Of a stretch of 64,000 nucleotides of DNA, positions 43,431 to 51,660 are shown one piece after another (within the stretch, counting starts at the first letter, position 1; each line of letters opens with the position of its first letter). The stretch is from assembly GCA_038212215.1 (NCBI GenBank), contig JBBQUT010000023.1:1-64000 (forward strand), written 5' to 3'. Position numbers and translations under genes: made by a program. This DNA comes from JALZAI01 sp038212215. Lineage in GTDB: Bacteria > Actinomycetota > Actinomycetes > Mycobacteriales > Jatrophihabitantaceae. A model generated the notes under the pieces. The model searched no databases and was not told the origin of the DNA. It worked only from the letters and a program-made list of their open reading frames with translations.

Positions 43431-44149
43431 GCGATCTCCCGAGCCCGCGCCAAGTCGGCGTGGTCGTCGACCTCCACCCAGGAGGTGCCGCCGACCGAAG
43501 CCATGCCGATCTCGCCACCGTGATCGACGTAGGTCTGAAAGCCGTCCTCGTAGTAGAGATCCGGGTCCCGCCGCCAGGTCTCCTCGAGCGAATCAGCGAG
43601 AGCTCCGGCGGCGGCGGCCGGGATGTAGGTGGCGCCGATGTACTCCCCGAATGCGTCCTCCGGCGGCATCAGTTTGGTGATCCTGCTCAGCAGGCCACGC
43701 CCGTCGAAGACGGTCTTCATCTCCTCGTGCGCGAGCGTCTTCTCGTCGTCGATCGCGAGCACGATCCGCGCGCCGCGGGCGGCGAGCATGGTGTGTTCGA
43801 CGCTGACCGGGTGGACGGTGTCGCCGTTGAGCAGGAGTACCTCGGCGGCGAAGTGCTCGCGCGCCAGCCACAACGAGTAGCAGTTGTTCCATTCCTCGGC
43901 CTTGTCGTTGTGTACGAGCACGATCTCGACGCCGTGGCGCTTCTGCAAATCCGCTTGCCGTTGCTGCACCGACTCGGCGCGGTATCCGACCACGATCACC
44001 ACCCGCCGCAGCTCGACGGCGGCCAGGTTCGCCAGCGCGATGTCGAGGATCGTGGTGTCGCCGTCGACCGGTGTGAGCGCCTTGGGCACGGTGTCGGTGA
44101 TCGGACGCAGCCGGCGTCCGGCACCTGCCGCCAGCACCATCCCGATCAT
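43418..44149 (-). CDS. LicC-like sugar/alcohol-phosphate nucleotidyltransferase
   Basis: 243 aa. GMVLAAGAGRRLRPITDTVPKALTPV is the NTP-binding loop with K23; VHNDKAEEWNNCYSLWLAREHF is close to the phosphocholine cytidylyltransferase (LicC) pattern, LLLNGDTVHP carries the metal Asp, and VEVDDHADLARA the second acid. It should join CTP (or another NTP) with an alcohol phosphate. ATG overlaps the stop of TagF copy 2 (ATGA) and its end overlaps the glycerol-1-phosphate dehydrogenase start, so a pathway DHAP to glycerol-1-phosphate to CDP-glycerol to polymer is the natural reading. The substrate is inferred only. Confidence 0.82.
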   Translation of the reverse strand: MIGMVLAAGAGRRLRPITDTVPKALTPVDGDTTILDIALANLAAVELRRVVIVVGYRAESVQQRQADLQKRHGVEIVLVHNDKAEEWNNCYSLWLAREHFAAEVLLLNGDTVHPVSVEHTMLAARGARIVLAIDDEKTLAHEEMKTVFDGRGLLSRITKLMPPEDAFGEYIGATYIPAAAAGALADSLEETWRRDPDLYYEDGFQTYVDHGGEIGMASVGGTSWVEVDDHADLARAREIACHY

Positions 44150-46398
44150 GCGCCACCTCCAGCCGGTCCGGTTGAGGACGGTTCACCGTAGCGCCCGGCG
44201 TGCGCAGGCTCACCGAGAAACACTCGACGGACAACCTGCTCGGCGGCGTGTCCGTCGTCGAACTCGCAGAAGCGAGCCGCGAAGCGTTGCCGCGCGTCCT
44301 CCGCCTCAGGGCCGCGGTATTGCCCGGACAGCAGCACGTCCGCGACCCCGTCCGGCGTACGCACGACGATGCCGGGAGGCGCGGCGAGCAGGTCGAAGCA
44401 GACACCGCGCACCCGGACGTACTCGTCCCAATCATCGGCCAGGATCACGATCGGTCGGCCCAGGTTGGCGTAGTCGAACATGATCGAGGAGTAGTCGGTG
44501 AGCAGCACGTCGGTGGCGAGCATGAGCTCTTCGACGACCGGATGCCGCGAGACGTCGCGCAGCGCAGCGCTGTCGGGGGGGCCGTCGGACGGGCTGAGCG
44601 CGTCGGTGAAGAAGTAGTGCGCGCGCACGAGGACGGTGAAGCCGGTCCCGAGTCGCTCGCACAGCCGGCGCAGGTCGAGCGACGGGTCGAAACTGCCCGG
44701 CCGCCAGTCCCGGTAGGTCGGCGCGTACAGCACGACGGTCTGCCCGGGGTCGATCCCGAGAGTCCGGCGGGCGGCTGCGGTGTCGGCGGCGGTCGCGAGC
44801 ACGAGCCGGTCGTTGCGGGGTAGCCCGACCTCGAGCAACTCATAGTTGCCGGGATAGCACCGCTGCCACACGGCGCTGGAATGGGTGTTGGACGAGGTGA
44901 GGTAGTCCCAGCGCGCGACGTGCTCGAGCAGGCGCTCGAAGTCCATACCCGCCGCTGCGACCGGATGCTCGCGCAGCGCCAGTCCCATCGTCTTGAGTGG
45001 CGTGCCGTGCTGGGTCTGCACGTGCACGGTGCCTGGGCGTTTCTCGATGATGTGCGGGAAGTTGACGTTGTTGACGAAATACCTCGCGCGTGCCATCAGC
45101 CGAAAGTAGGCCGCTGTGTCGGGCACGACCACGTCGACGCCCACAGGGACGCTGTCGATGTCCTCCGCGCGGACGATCCACACCCCGCGCAGGTGCGGCG
45201 CGAGCTCGCGCGCCTTTTGATAGATCGCCGCCGGGCTGCACGCGTAGCCGCGGTACCAGTAGGCGGCGTACGCGACCAGGTCCTGCTCGACGGGGACCCG
45301 CCGCTGCAGTTGGTAGTAGAGGCGGCCCAGTGCACGGCGGGCCAACACTCCAACACGGCTTGCCGAGCGCCGCCGCGCCGCGACGGCCTCGCGCGCGCCG
45401 AACAGCACCTGCGCAGCCCGGAACATGGCGTACTGGCCGCGTGCGAACGTGCCCGCCCAGAGCCCGCGCCGGCCGCGCGGCGGGGCGTATCCAGCCGGCC
45501 GGAACCGGTGATAGGCCGCGGCTGCCCGCTCGAAGAACTCCTTCCGCGAGTTGGGTGGCAGTCGGTCGGCCCGAGACAGGATGGTCACGAAATGGCGCCA
45601 CATCCGCTCGAACATCAGCTCACGCCACGGCTCCAGTTCCGGGTGCGCATCGAGATGGGCGAACACGAGGGCGTACTGGTCGAAGGCGTCGAAGTGCTGG
45701 CGGCTGCGCGAGGTGAGGATGTTGCCGCTGCGACCCTGGCGATAGTGGTAGCAGACCCGATTCAGAACGGTGATCCGCGGCGCGCTCAGCAGGATCGGGT
45801 ACGTCCACGGCGCGTCCTCGTAGAAGCCCTGCGGGAAACGGAACCCGTTCGCGCGCACCCAGTCGAGGCGATAGACCTTGTTCCAGACCACGAACAGCAG
45901 CCGCAGCAGTTCGGGATGCAGCGCGAGCGCGAAGACATCCGGACCGGCGGCGGCAATCGGGCCAACCCCGCCGTCGGGGTCGAGCTGGCCCGCGCCATCC
46001 GTCCGGGCGAAGTCGAACACCAGCACCTCAGGCTCGCCGGTACCTGCCAGCCGGGCGGCGATTGCTTCGAGTGCGCCCGGAGTAAGGGTGTCGTCGCCGT
46101 CCACAAAGACCAGATAGCTGCCTGCTGCGATGTCGACGCCCGCGTTGCGGGCCTGCCCCAGCCCGACGTTGCGCGCGAGGTGAAGCACCCGCACCCGCGG
46201 GTCGCCCGCGGCGACGGCAGCAAGGATCGCGCCGCTGTCGTCTGGGCTGGCATCGTCCACGGCGATTACTTCCAGGTCGCGGAAGGACTGCGCGAGGATC
46301 GAATCCAGGCACTCGCGCAGGTAATCGCGCACGTTGTAAACGGGCACGACCACGCTGAACCGCGGGGCGGCCTGCGAGGTCGATCCGGGCGCCGACAC
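44146..46398 (-). CDS. bifunctional GT2 glycosyltransferase / CDP-glycerol glycerophosphotransferase (TagF-like), copy 2
   Basis: 750 aa, GTG start. Same architecture as the protein encoded at 39006-41351: FSVVVPVYNVRDYLRECLDSI, AVDDASPDDSG, DGDDTLTPG, then the TagF domain with HGTPLKTMG (about 464), TDYSSIMFDYANL (about 636) and DDWDEYVRVRGVCFDLL. The paralogues are clearly related along their length but differ in most positions, so they probably add different units. First gene of the coupled run TagF2, nucleotidyltransferase, glycerol-1-phosphate dehydrogenase. It diverges from the GT2/ABC exporter genes with a 71-bp shared gap. Confidence 0.88.
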   Translation of the reverse strand: MSAPGSTSQAAPRFSVVVPVYNVRDYLRECLDSILAQSFRDLEVIAVDDASPDDSGAILAAVAAGDPRVRVLHLARNVGLGQARNAGVDIAAGSYLVFVDGDDTLTPGALEAIAARLAGTGEPEVLVFDFARTDGAGQLDPDGGVGPIAAAGPDVFALALHPELLRLLFVVWNKVYRLDWVRANGFRFPQGFYEDAPWTYPILLSAPRITVLNRVCYHYRQGRSGNILTSRSRQHFDAFDQYALVFAHLDAHPELEPWRELMFERMWRHFVTILSRADRLPPNSRKEFFERAAAAYHRFRPAGYAPPRGRRGLWAGTFARGQYAMFRAAQVLFGAREAVAARRRSASRVGVLARRALGRLYYQLQRRVPVEQDLVAYAAYWYRGYACSPAAIYQKARELAPHLRGVWIVRAEDIDSVPVGVDVVVPDTAAYFRLMARARYFVNNVNFPHIIEKRPGTVHVQTQHGTPLKTMGLALREHPVAAAGMDFERLLEHVARWDYLTSSNTHSSAVWQRCYPGNYELLEVGLPRNDRLVLATAADTAAARRTLGIDPGQTVVLYAPTYRDWRPGSFDPSLDLRRLCERLGTGFTVLVRAHYFFTDALSPSDGPPDSAALRDVSRHPVVEELMLATDVLLTDYSSIMFDYANLGRPIVILADDWDEYVRVRGVCFDLLAAPPGIVVRTPDGVADVLLSGQYRGPEAEDARQRFAARFCEFDDGHAAEQVVRRVFLGEPAHAGRYGEPSSTGPAGGGA

Positions 46399-46455
46399 GG
46401 GAACAGACGATAGCGGGCATCTCGCGCCCCGGCCGGAAGTTCGGTGTCGCGGCGC

Positions 46456-46461
46456 TAAACT
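46456..46461 (+). promoter_or_regulatory. -10 box of a leaderless promoter (GT2/exporter operon)
   Basis: TAAACT eight bases before the GTG at 46470, within the 71-bp divergent gap that also serves the TagF2 operon. Confidence 0.5.
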
Positions 46462-46469
46462 TCGAGGTC

Positions 46470-47567
46470 GTGCATGACGAAGGCTCGCTGAGTCTGCCTC
46501 CGGTATCGGTGATCATGACCGCGTTGGACGAGGAGCGTCACCTTGCTGATGCCGTGGGCAGCGTGTTCGAACAGGATTACCCGGCGCCGATCGAACTCGT
46601 GGTCGCGGTCGGACCGTCGCGCGATCGCACCCGCGAGATCGCCGAGGAGTTGGCAGCCGGCCGCCCCGAGATGCGCGTCGTCGACAACCCGTCCGGACGC
46701 ACGCCGGCCGGGTTGAACCTCGCGGTCGCCGGCACCGACCCCGAGCGGCCGGTGATCGTCCGCACGGACGGCCATGCACACCTGCCTCCCGGCTACATCC
46801 GCATCGCTGTCGAGACCCTGCAGCGCACCGGGGCAGCGAATGTGGGCGGCATGATGCTTCCGGAGGGCAGCACGCCATTCGAGCGCGCGGTGGCGCGCGC
46901 GATGTCGGCCCGCATCGGCATGGGCTCGGTGTCTTTCCACACCGGTGGTGGCGAGGGCCCGGCTCAGACGGTGTACCTCGGTGTGTTCCGCCGCTCGATC
47001 CTCGCCGAGACCGGCGGGTTCGACGAGCATTTCGTGCGGGCGCAGGACTGGGAGCTCAACCACCGCATCCGGCGCACCGGGGCAACGGTGTGGTTCAACC
47101 CTCGGCTGCGGGTGGGCTACCGTCCGCGCTCGAATCTGCGCGGTTTGGCCAAGCAGTTCCACGGCGGCGGCACATGGCGCTGGCAGATCATCCGGGTGTA
47201 TCCGCGCACCGCCAGCATCCGCTACCTCGCCGCGCCGTTAGCGACGGCTGCGCTGGGAGTGGCCACGCTTGTCCTGCTCGTCGACGCGTTCGTGCTGCAC
47301 AGCCTGCCGCTGGCGCTCGCCACCGCGCTCGTCCCGTGCGGCTACCTCGCGGCCGTTGCAACCGGTTGCGCCACGTCGCGCGAAGGTCTCGACGCCGCAA
47401 CGACCGCGTGGTATCCGGTGACGGTGATCACCATGCACCTCTCCTGGGGATCAGGTTTTCTGGCAGCGGCCGCCCGGGACGCAGCCCGCGCGCTCCGCGC
47501 GCATCTGAGCGTCGGACCGACCACCCGTGCGAGGCCGAGCGCTGCCGCGCAGCCGAACCGCCCGTAG
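46470..47567 (+). CDS. family 2 glycosyltransferase with C-terminal membrane helices (ExoA-like)
   Basis: 365 aa, GTG start. PPVSVIMTALDEERHLADAVGSV, VVAVGPSRDRT, VIVRTDGHAHLPPGYI (D-x-H/D metal site) and the late AQDWELNHRIRRTGATVWFNP block are typical of succinoglycan ExoA-like transferases. Two or three hydrophobic helices from about residue 250 anchor it in the membrane. It likely adds a sugar to the lipid-linked polymer inside the cell. It starts a plus-strand run with the ABC permease (25-base gap), ATPase and CDP-alcohol phosphotransferase, so synthesis and export are coexpressed. Confidence 0.87.
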   Translation: MHDEGSLSLPPVSVIMTALDEERHLADAVGSVFEQDYPAPIELVVAVGPSRDRTREIAEELAAGRPEMRVVDNPSGRTPAGLNLAVAGTDPERPVIVRTDGHAHLPPGYIRIAVETLQRTGAANVGGMMLPEGSTPFERAVARAMSARIGMGSVSFHTGGGEGPAQTVYLGVFRRSILAETGGFDEHFVRAQDWELNHRIRRTGATVWFNPRLRVGYRPRSNLRGLAKQFHGGGTWRWQIIRVYPRTASIRYLAAPLATAALGVATLVLLVDAFVLHSLPLALATALVPCGYLAAVATGCATSREGLDAATTAWYPVTVITMHLSWGSGFLAAAARDAARALRAHLSVGPTTRARPSAAAQPNRP

Positions 47568-47591
47568 CATCCGAGGGGTGAGGAGTCCACG

Positions 47592-48434
47592 ATGACTGCA
47601 GCATCGGTGAGCGGGCGGCCGACCGGATTCAACACCGGTACCGGCCGGCCGGGTTTCATCGAGCGCGTCAAGCGCATCTTCGCCTACCGGCGCATCATCC
47701 GACTGCTCGTGGGCCGCGACCTCAAGGTGCGCTACGCCGGGTCGGCGCTCGGCTACGTCTGGTCCATTCTCGACCCACTGCTGATGAGCCTGGTCTACTG
47801 GTTCGTCTTCACCCAGATATTTCGCCGCAAGGTCGGCTATCAGCCCTACATCGTCTTTTTGCTCAGCGGCCAACTCGCCTGGTTCTGGATCAGCAGTAGC
47901 GTCGCCGGCTGCGCGCGCGGGTTGCGCAACGAGGCCCGGATGGTGCGTTCGTCTAACGTGCCGCGCGAGTTGTGGGTGATTCGCGTCATCGCGTCCAAAG
48001 GCACGGAGTATCTATTCAGCCTGCCGGTGCTTGCGCTGTTCGCGACGATCTCGGTCGCCCGACCGCATTGGCAGATCGTCTTCATGCCGGTGGCCATGCT
48101 GATGACGGTCGTCCTGCTCACGGGCGTGGGACTGATCCTGTCACCGCTCGTGGTGCTGGTGCGTGACGTCGAACGCATCATTCCCGTTGTGATGCGCGTG
48201 ATGTTCTACTTCTCGCCGATTCTCTACAGCGTGCGCGACATCCCTAAGCACCTGCACACGTTCGCGTCCATCAATCCGGTGGCGGGAATCATGGTTCTGT
48301 TTCGCGCAACATTCTTTCCGGAAGAACTGCGGTGGAGCTTCGTGATCCATTCGGCGATCACCTGCATCGTCGTCTTCGCGATCGGCGTGTTCGTGTTCTC
48401 GCGCCTCGAACGTCCCGTCCTCAAGGAGATTTAG
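47592..48434 (+). CDS. polysaccharide/teichoic-acid ABC exporter permease (TagG/Wzm-like)
   Basis: 280 aa with six hydrophobic helices. FAYRRIIRLLVGRDLKVRYAGSALGYVWSILDPL is the start typical of the ABC-2 polymer exporters (VGRDLKVRYAGS), followed by YWFVFTQIFRR, and late SPILYSVRDIPKHLHTFASINPVAGIM. GGGGTGAGGAG precedes the ATG. With the following ATPase it forms a TagGH-type exporter for lipid-linked teichoic acid or O-antigen-like polymer across the membrane. Confidence 0.9.
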   Translation: MTAASVSGRPTGFNTGTGRPGFIERVKRIFAYRRIIRLLVGRDLKVRYAGSALGYVWSILDPLLMSLVYWFVFTQIFRRKVGYQPYIVFLLSGQLAWFWISSSVAGCARGLRNEARMVRSSNVPRELWVIRVIASKGTEYLFSLPVLALFATISVARPHWQIVFMPVAMLMTVVLLTGVGLILSPLVVLVRDVERIIPVVMRVMFYFSPILYSVRDIPKHLHTFASINPVAGIMVLFRATFFPEELRWSFVIHSAITCIVVFAIGVFVFSRLERPVLKEI

Positions 48435-48438
48435 CCCG

Positions 48439-49224
48439 ATGACTGCGGCGCTCGATCCGATTATCTCGTTGCGCGACGTCGGCGTGCAGTTCTCTCGTGG
48501 ACGCCGGCGGCACCGCAGCATGCGCGATTTGCTGGTCAAGGGCCATTCCGGAACGAAGAGCAACGAGTTCTGGCCATTCCGGCACGTCAGCTTCGACATC
48601 GCCTCCGGAGAAGCGATCGGAGTGGTGGGACGAAACGGCGCGGGCAAGTCGACGCTGCTGAGCCTGATCGCGGGCGTCCTGCTGCCGGACGAGGGCACCG
48701 TGGAAGTCCGAGCCGGGGTCGCACCGTTGATCCAGATCACCGGCGGGTTCGAGGGTGAGCTCAGCGCTCGCGACAACATCCATCTCGTCGCGGGCTTGCA
48801 CGGCATGACGAAGAATGAGATCGCCGAGGCGTTCGATGAGATGGTCGACTTTGCGGAGGTCCGCGACTTCCTGGACACCCCGTACAAACATTTCTCCTCC
48901 GGGATGAAGGTTCGGCTGGCTTTTTCGGTCGTGTCGCGGCTGCGAGAACCGATCCTGCTCGTGGACGAGGTGCTCGCGGTCGGCGACAAGGCCTTTCGCA
49001 AGAAGTGCTTCGATCGAATCGAAAACCTGACCAGCGCGGGGCAGACGCTGTTTCTGGTATCGCACGCGGAGGCCAGCCTCAAGCGCTTCTGTTCGCGCGG
49101 AATCTTGCTCAACGACGGCACATTGGCCGCCGACGGACCGATCGAGGAGGTCATCGCGCTCTACGAGGAGATCTTCGACACCGCTGACCTGGAGTCCGAC
49201 GCGGTCGACTCGACAATGACGTAG
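48439..49224 (+). CDS. polysaccharide/teichoic-acid ABC exporter ATPase (TagH/Wzt-like)
   Basis: 261 aa. Walker A GRNGAGKST at 64-72, signature FSSGMKVRLAFS, Walker B ILLVDEVLAVGD and switch histidine in FLVSHAEASLKRF. The N-terminal RHRSMRDLLV and the IQITGGFEGELSARDNIHLVAGLHGM stretch are specific for the TagH/Wzt class. There is no long C-terminal sugar-binding domain as in O9-type Wzt, so export is probably not gated by chain-end recognition. It follows the permease by four bases; its stop shares one base with the next GTG. Confidence 0.92.
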   Translation: MTAALDPIISLRDVGVQFSRGRRRHRSMRDLLVKGHSGTKSNEFWPFRHVSFDIASGEAIGVVGRNGAGKSTLLSLIAGVLLPDEGTVEVRAGVAPLIQITGGFEGELSARDNIHLVAGLHGMTKNEIAEAFDEMVDFAEVRDFLDTPYKHFSSGMKVRLAFSVVSRLREPILLVDEVLAVGDKAFRKKCFDRIENLTSAGQTLFLVSHAEASLKRFCSRGILLNDGTLAADGPIEEVIALYEEIFDTADLESDAVDSTMT

Positions 49225-50048
49225 TGGGCGCCGACATGGTGACGCCGACTGGTGACGCCGACATGGTGACGCCGCGATTGACGATGGCGCAATTGCGCGC
49301 CATCGCGCAACCACCGTCCGTGCTGGGACGGCGCAATTCCGAGCACTGGGCGGGCGCGCTGTACCTGCGGCGGCTCTCCATCTATGTGACGCGGCTGATG
49401 CTGCCGACCGGTATCTCGGCCAACGGGGTCACCTGGCTGATGCTGCTCAGCGGCGTCGGCGCCGCGGCCGTGCTGGTCTGGCCGTCCTGGTGGGCCACGC
49501 TGGTCTGCGCCACGGCCCTGAACCTGCAAATCCTGCTCGACTGCAGCGACGGCGAGATCGCGCGAGTCCGCCGTACGTCGTCCCCGGCGGGTGTCTACCT
49601 CGACCGGGTCGGCCACTACGTGACCGAGGCGGCGCTGCCGATCGGGTTCGGGGTGCACGTCGACGGCGGGCTGGGCTCGATCGACGGCTGGACGACGCTG
49701 GGTGCGTTGACTGCGGTGGTCGTCCTGCTCAACAAGGCGTTCGGCGATCTCATCCATGCGGCGCGCAGCTACGCCGGGCTGCCATTGCTCTCCGAAGACG
49801 CGTCGGTAGCGGCGGTGCGCGTCGGGCTGCTGCGCCGGATCCGCCACACCCTCAAGCTGTTGCCGTTCTACCGCGCCTTCGTGGCGCTGGAGTTCGCACT
49901 GATCGCGCTCGCCGGGGCGGCGCTCGACGAAATACTCGGCGGACACCAGGTGCTGCGCGGCTGGGCGATAGTCATGCTGCCGCTCGCGCTCTTGCTGGCT
50001 GCTGGCCACCTTGCCGCGATTTTGCTGTCCCGCCGCTTGACCGACTGA
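49224..50048 (+). CDS. CDP-alcohol phosphotransferase with D-to-H change in the motif
   Basis: 274 aa. After ISANGVTWLMLL comes the CDP-alcohol motif DCSDGEIAR (D106, D109, G110, A113, R114) and GVYLDRVGH (G123, D127). In this motif, D-x2-DG-x2-AR-x8-G-x3-D-x3-D, the last aspartate, thought to be the catalytic base, is H131 here. Six hydrophobic helices fit the membrane enzyme fold. It would transfer an alcohol phosphate from a CDP-alcohol to another alcohol. The GTG start shares a base with the ATPase stop; a later ATG at 49263, after a 27-bp in-frame repeat, is also possible. Likely the priming or linking enzyme of the polymer locus. Confidence 0.82.
   Translation: MGADMVTPTGDADMVTPRLTMAQLRAIAQPPSVLGRRNSEHWAGALYLRRLSIYVTRLMLPTGISANGVTWLMLLSGVGAAAVLVWPSWWATLVCATALNLQILLDCSDGEIARVRRTSSPAGVYLDRVGHYVTEAALPIGFGVHVDGGLGSIDGWTTLGALTAVVVLLNKAFGDLIHAARSYAGLPLLSEDASVAAVRVGLLRRIRHTLKLLPFYRAFVALEFALIALAGAALDEILGGHQVLRGWAIVMLPLALLLAAGHLAAILLSRRLTD
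49230..49274 (+). repeat. 27-bp-period in-frame duplication at the 5' end of the CDP-alcohol phosphotransferase gene
   Basis: GCCGACATGGTGACGCCG occurs at 49230-49247 and 49257-49274, giving ADMVTP twice, nine residues apart. It creates two possible ATG starts (49236 and 49263) besides the GTG at 49224. Confidence 0.85.
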
Positions 50049-50065
50049 CCCGCCGCGCGCTCGAG

Positions 50066-50938
50066 CTAAAGGACGGGGGGCTGACCGAGCCTGGCCAGCT
50101 TGATCACGGTGCGCCACCTCATCGGCCGGCGCGGGCCGCAGTCGGCGCGCCACCCCTCGGCGAAGCCGGCCCACCAGACGCGGGCAGCGCCCGGATGGCG
50201 CGCGAGGCGAGCCATCGTGATGGCGCTCCAGATCGCGAGGTACAGCGCACCGGTGACGACGGGTGCATTACGCCGCACCAGAAACACCCGGTTGCGCGCG
50301 TTGAGGCGGTAGAAGTGCGCGTGTCGCGCCGGCGGCGTCGACGGGTGCCGCGCGACGAGGTCGGCGGCGTAGTGCACCTCCCAGCCGGCGTCCCACAACC
50401 GCCAGGTGAGATCGACACCTTCGTGCCCGAAAAAGAACGCCTCCGGCCACTCGCCGACGCGTTCGAAGGCGACGCGACGGACGATGCTCACGCCCTCGAC
50501 CAGCGTGAACGCGGGCCCCGAGCGGCCGGGATCACCGACCCGGGCTCGCGGCACCCAGCGGCGCATCGTCGAGCCGTCAGTACCGATGATGCGCAGGGCA
50601 AGAGCGCCCAACCTCGGGCGCGCCGCGAAGATGGCAGCGGCGCGGCTGAGCACGTCCGGATCATCGAGCCACGCATCGTCGTCGAAGAAGAAAACCAGCT
50701 CAGCGCGGCTCGCGCGCGCACCGGCGTTGCGCCCGCCGGTGACGCCGAGATTCTCTGGCAGGGCGACCGTCCGGACGCCGGGGCCGAGATCGGGGGGTGC
50801 CCAGCCGTTGCCCACGACGACGACGTCAAGTTCGACGCCGGATTGGGTCAGGACGCTATCCAGGCAGCGGCGCAACTCCGCCGGGCGGTTGCCCATGGTG
50901 AGCACAACCACGGCGATCCCGGGGGTGCCGACACTCAT
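50066..50938 (-). CDS. family 2 glycosyltransferase (rhamnosyl/galactosyl-transferase-like)
   Basis: 290 aa. GIAVVVLTMGNRPAELRRCLDSVL, LPENLGVTGGRNAGARAS, FFFDDDAWLDDPDVL (metal site DDD) and FFFGHEGVDLTWRLWDAGW are the standard GT2 blocks of GlfT/WbbL-like enzymes. Soluble, with no clear membrane helix except a weak one near residue 235 (TGALYLAIWSAIT). It is downstream of adk with a four-base ATGA overlap. It faces the polymer locus tail to tail (17 bases from the CDP-alcohol gene stop), so it may still add a sugar to the same polymer. Confidence 0.87.
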   Translation of the reverse strand: MSVGTPGIAVVVLTMGNRPAELRRCLDSVLTQSGVELDVVVVGNGWAPPDLGPGVRTVALPENLGVTGGRNAGARASRAELVFFFDDDAWLDDPDVLSRAAAIFAARPRLGALALRIIGTDGSTMRRWVPRARVGDPGRSGPAFTLVEGVSIVRRVAFERVGEWPEAFFFGHEGVDLTWRLWDAGWEVHYAADLVARHPSTPPARHAHFYRLNARNRVFLVRRNAPVVTGALYLAIWSAITMARLARHPGAARVWWAGFAEGWRADCGPRRPMRWRTVIKLARLGQPPVL

Positions 50939-51513
50939 TTCTGGTCTGCGCCGACCGCCTCGAGAATCAGCGCCGTGACATCGTCTTCGGGCTGCGCGGC
51001 ATCGATGATGTGCAACAACCCGCGCCCGCGGTAGTAGTCGATCAGCGGTGCGGTGGCTTCATCGAACACGCGCAGCCGGTTGGCGACTGTCTCCTGATTG
51101 TCGTCGGCCCGGCCTTCTGCCTCCGCGCGGCCCACGATGCGGCGGACGAGTTCCTCGCGAGGCGCGTCGAGATAGAGCACGAAGTCCGGGCTCGCCTCGG
51201 CGCGTTCGGCGAGCTTGCGCGCCTCAACCGCCTGGTCCAGCGAGCGCGGGAAACCGTCGAGGATGTAGCCGTTGCGAGCGGCGGCATCGAGCACCTTGGG
51301 CAGCACGAGCTTGACGATGGTCTCGTCGGGAACGAGGTCACCGCGCTGCATGATGGCCTCGGCCTCCCGCCCCAGTTGCGTCTGCGCTGCCACCTCGGCG
51401 CGCAACAGGTCTCCTGCGGCGATGTGTTCAAGCTCGAAGCGCTGGGCGAGGCGTTCGCCTTGAGTTCCTTTTCCGGAGCCAGGGGGGCCGATGAGCAACA
51501 CCTTCACCCGCAC
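50935..51513 (-). CDS. adk: adenylate kinase (short-lid type)
   Basis: 192 aa, GTG start. P-loop GPPGSGKGT at 9-17, ISAGDLLR-like AAGDLLRAEV, DGFPRSLDQA, and the short lid (VGRAEAEGRADDNQETVANRL) without the long Zn-type insert. It converts ATP + AMP to 2 ADP in the cytoplasm. In most actinobacteria adk lies between secY and map; here it is joined to a glycosyltransferase gene. So it may be a second copy or a relocated one. The rest of the genome is needed to decide. Confidence 0.88.
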   Translation of the reverse strand: MRVKVLLIGPPGSGKGTQGERLAQRFELEHIAAGDLLRAEVAAQTQLGREAEAIMQRGDLVPDETIVKLVLPKVLDAAARNGYILDGFPRSLDQAVEARKLAERAEASPDFVLYLDAPREELVRRIVGRAEAEGRADDNQETVANRLRVFDEATAPLIDYYRGRGLLHIIDAAQPEDDVTALILEAVGADQK

Positions 51514-51660
51514 AGCGTCGCATCTTCACCACAGAAAGGCGAAGTAGGTCCGAAATCAGCGGTCAAAAGCAACAACTCAGACATTACCTACGAACGGTTT
51601 ACGTTCTGCCACAGATGTGACGTTCTGGTTTGACGAATCCCTTACCGCACGGCATAGTAA
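51514..51660. other. intergenic region upstream of adk, with a candidate promoter for the small RNA
   Basis: No gene is seen. A sigma-70-like promoter can be drawn on the plus strand: TTGACG (51632-51637), 17 bases, then CATAGT just before 51661. It would direct transcription toward the C-rich hairpins at 51767-51844. The adk promoter must also lie here on the other strand but could not be fixed. Confidence 0.35.

Noticed and set aside
42369..50048. archaeal-type ether-lipid pathway
   Set aside because: The glycerol-1-phosphate dehydrogenase and CDP-alcohol enzyme would fit, but no prenyl transferase, GGGPS or DGGGPS gene is in the window, while TagF and TagGH genes point to a wall polymer.
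49490..51034. 514-codon plus-strand frame over the CDP-alcohol and GT2 genes
   Set aside because: It crosses two genes with clear motifs on other frames/strands and has no recognisable domains.
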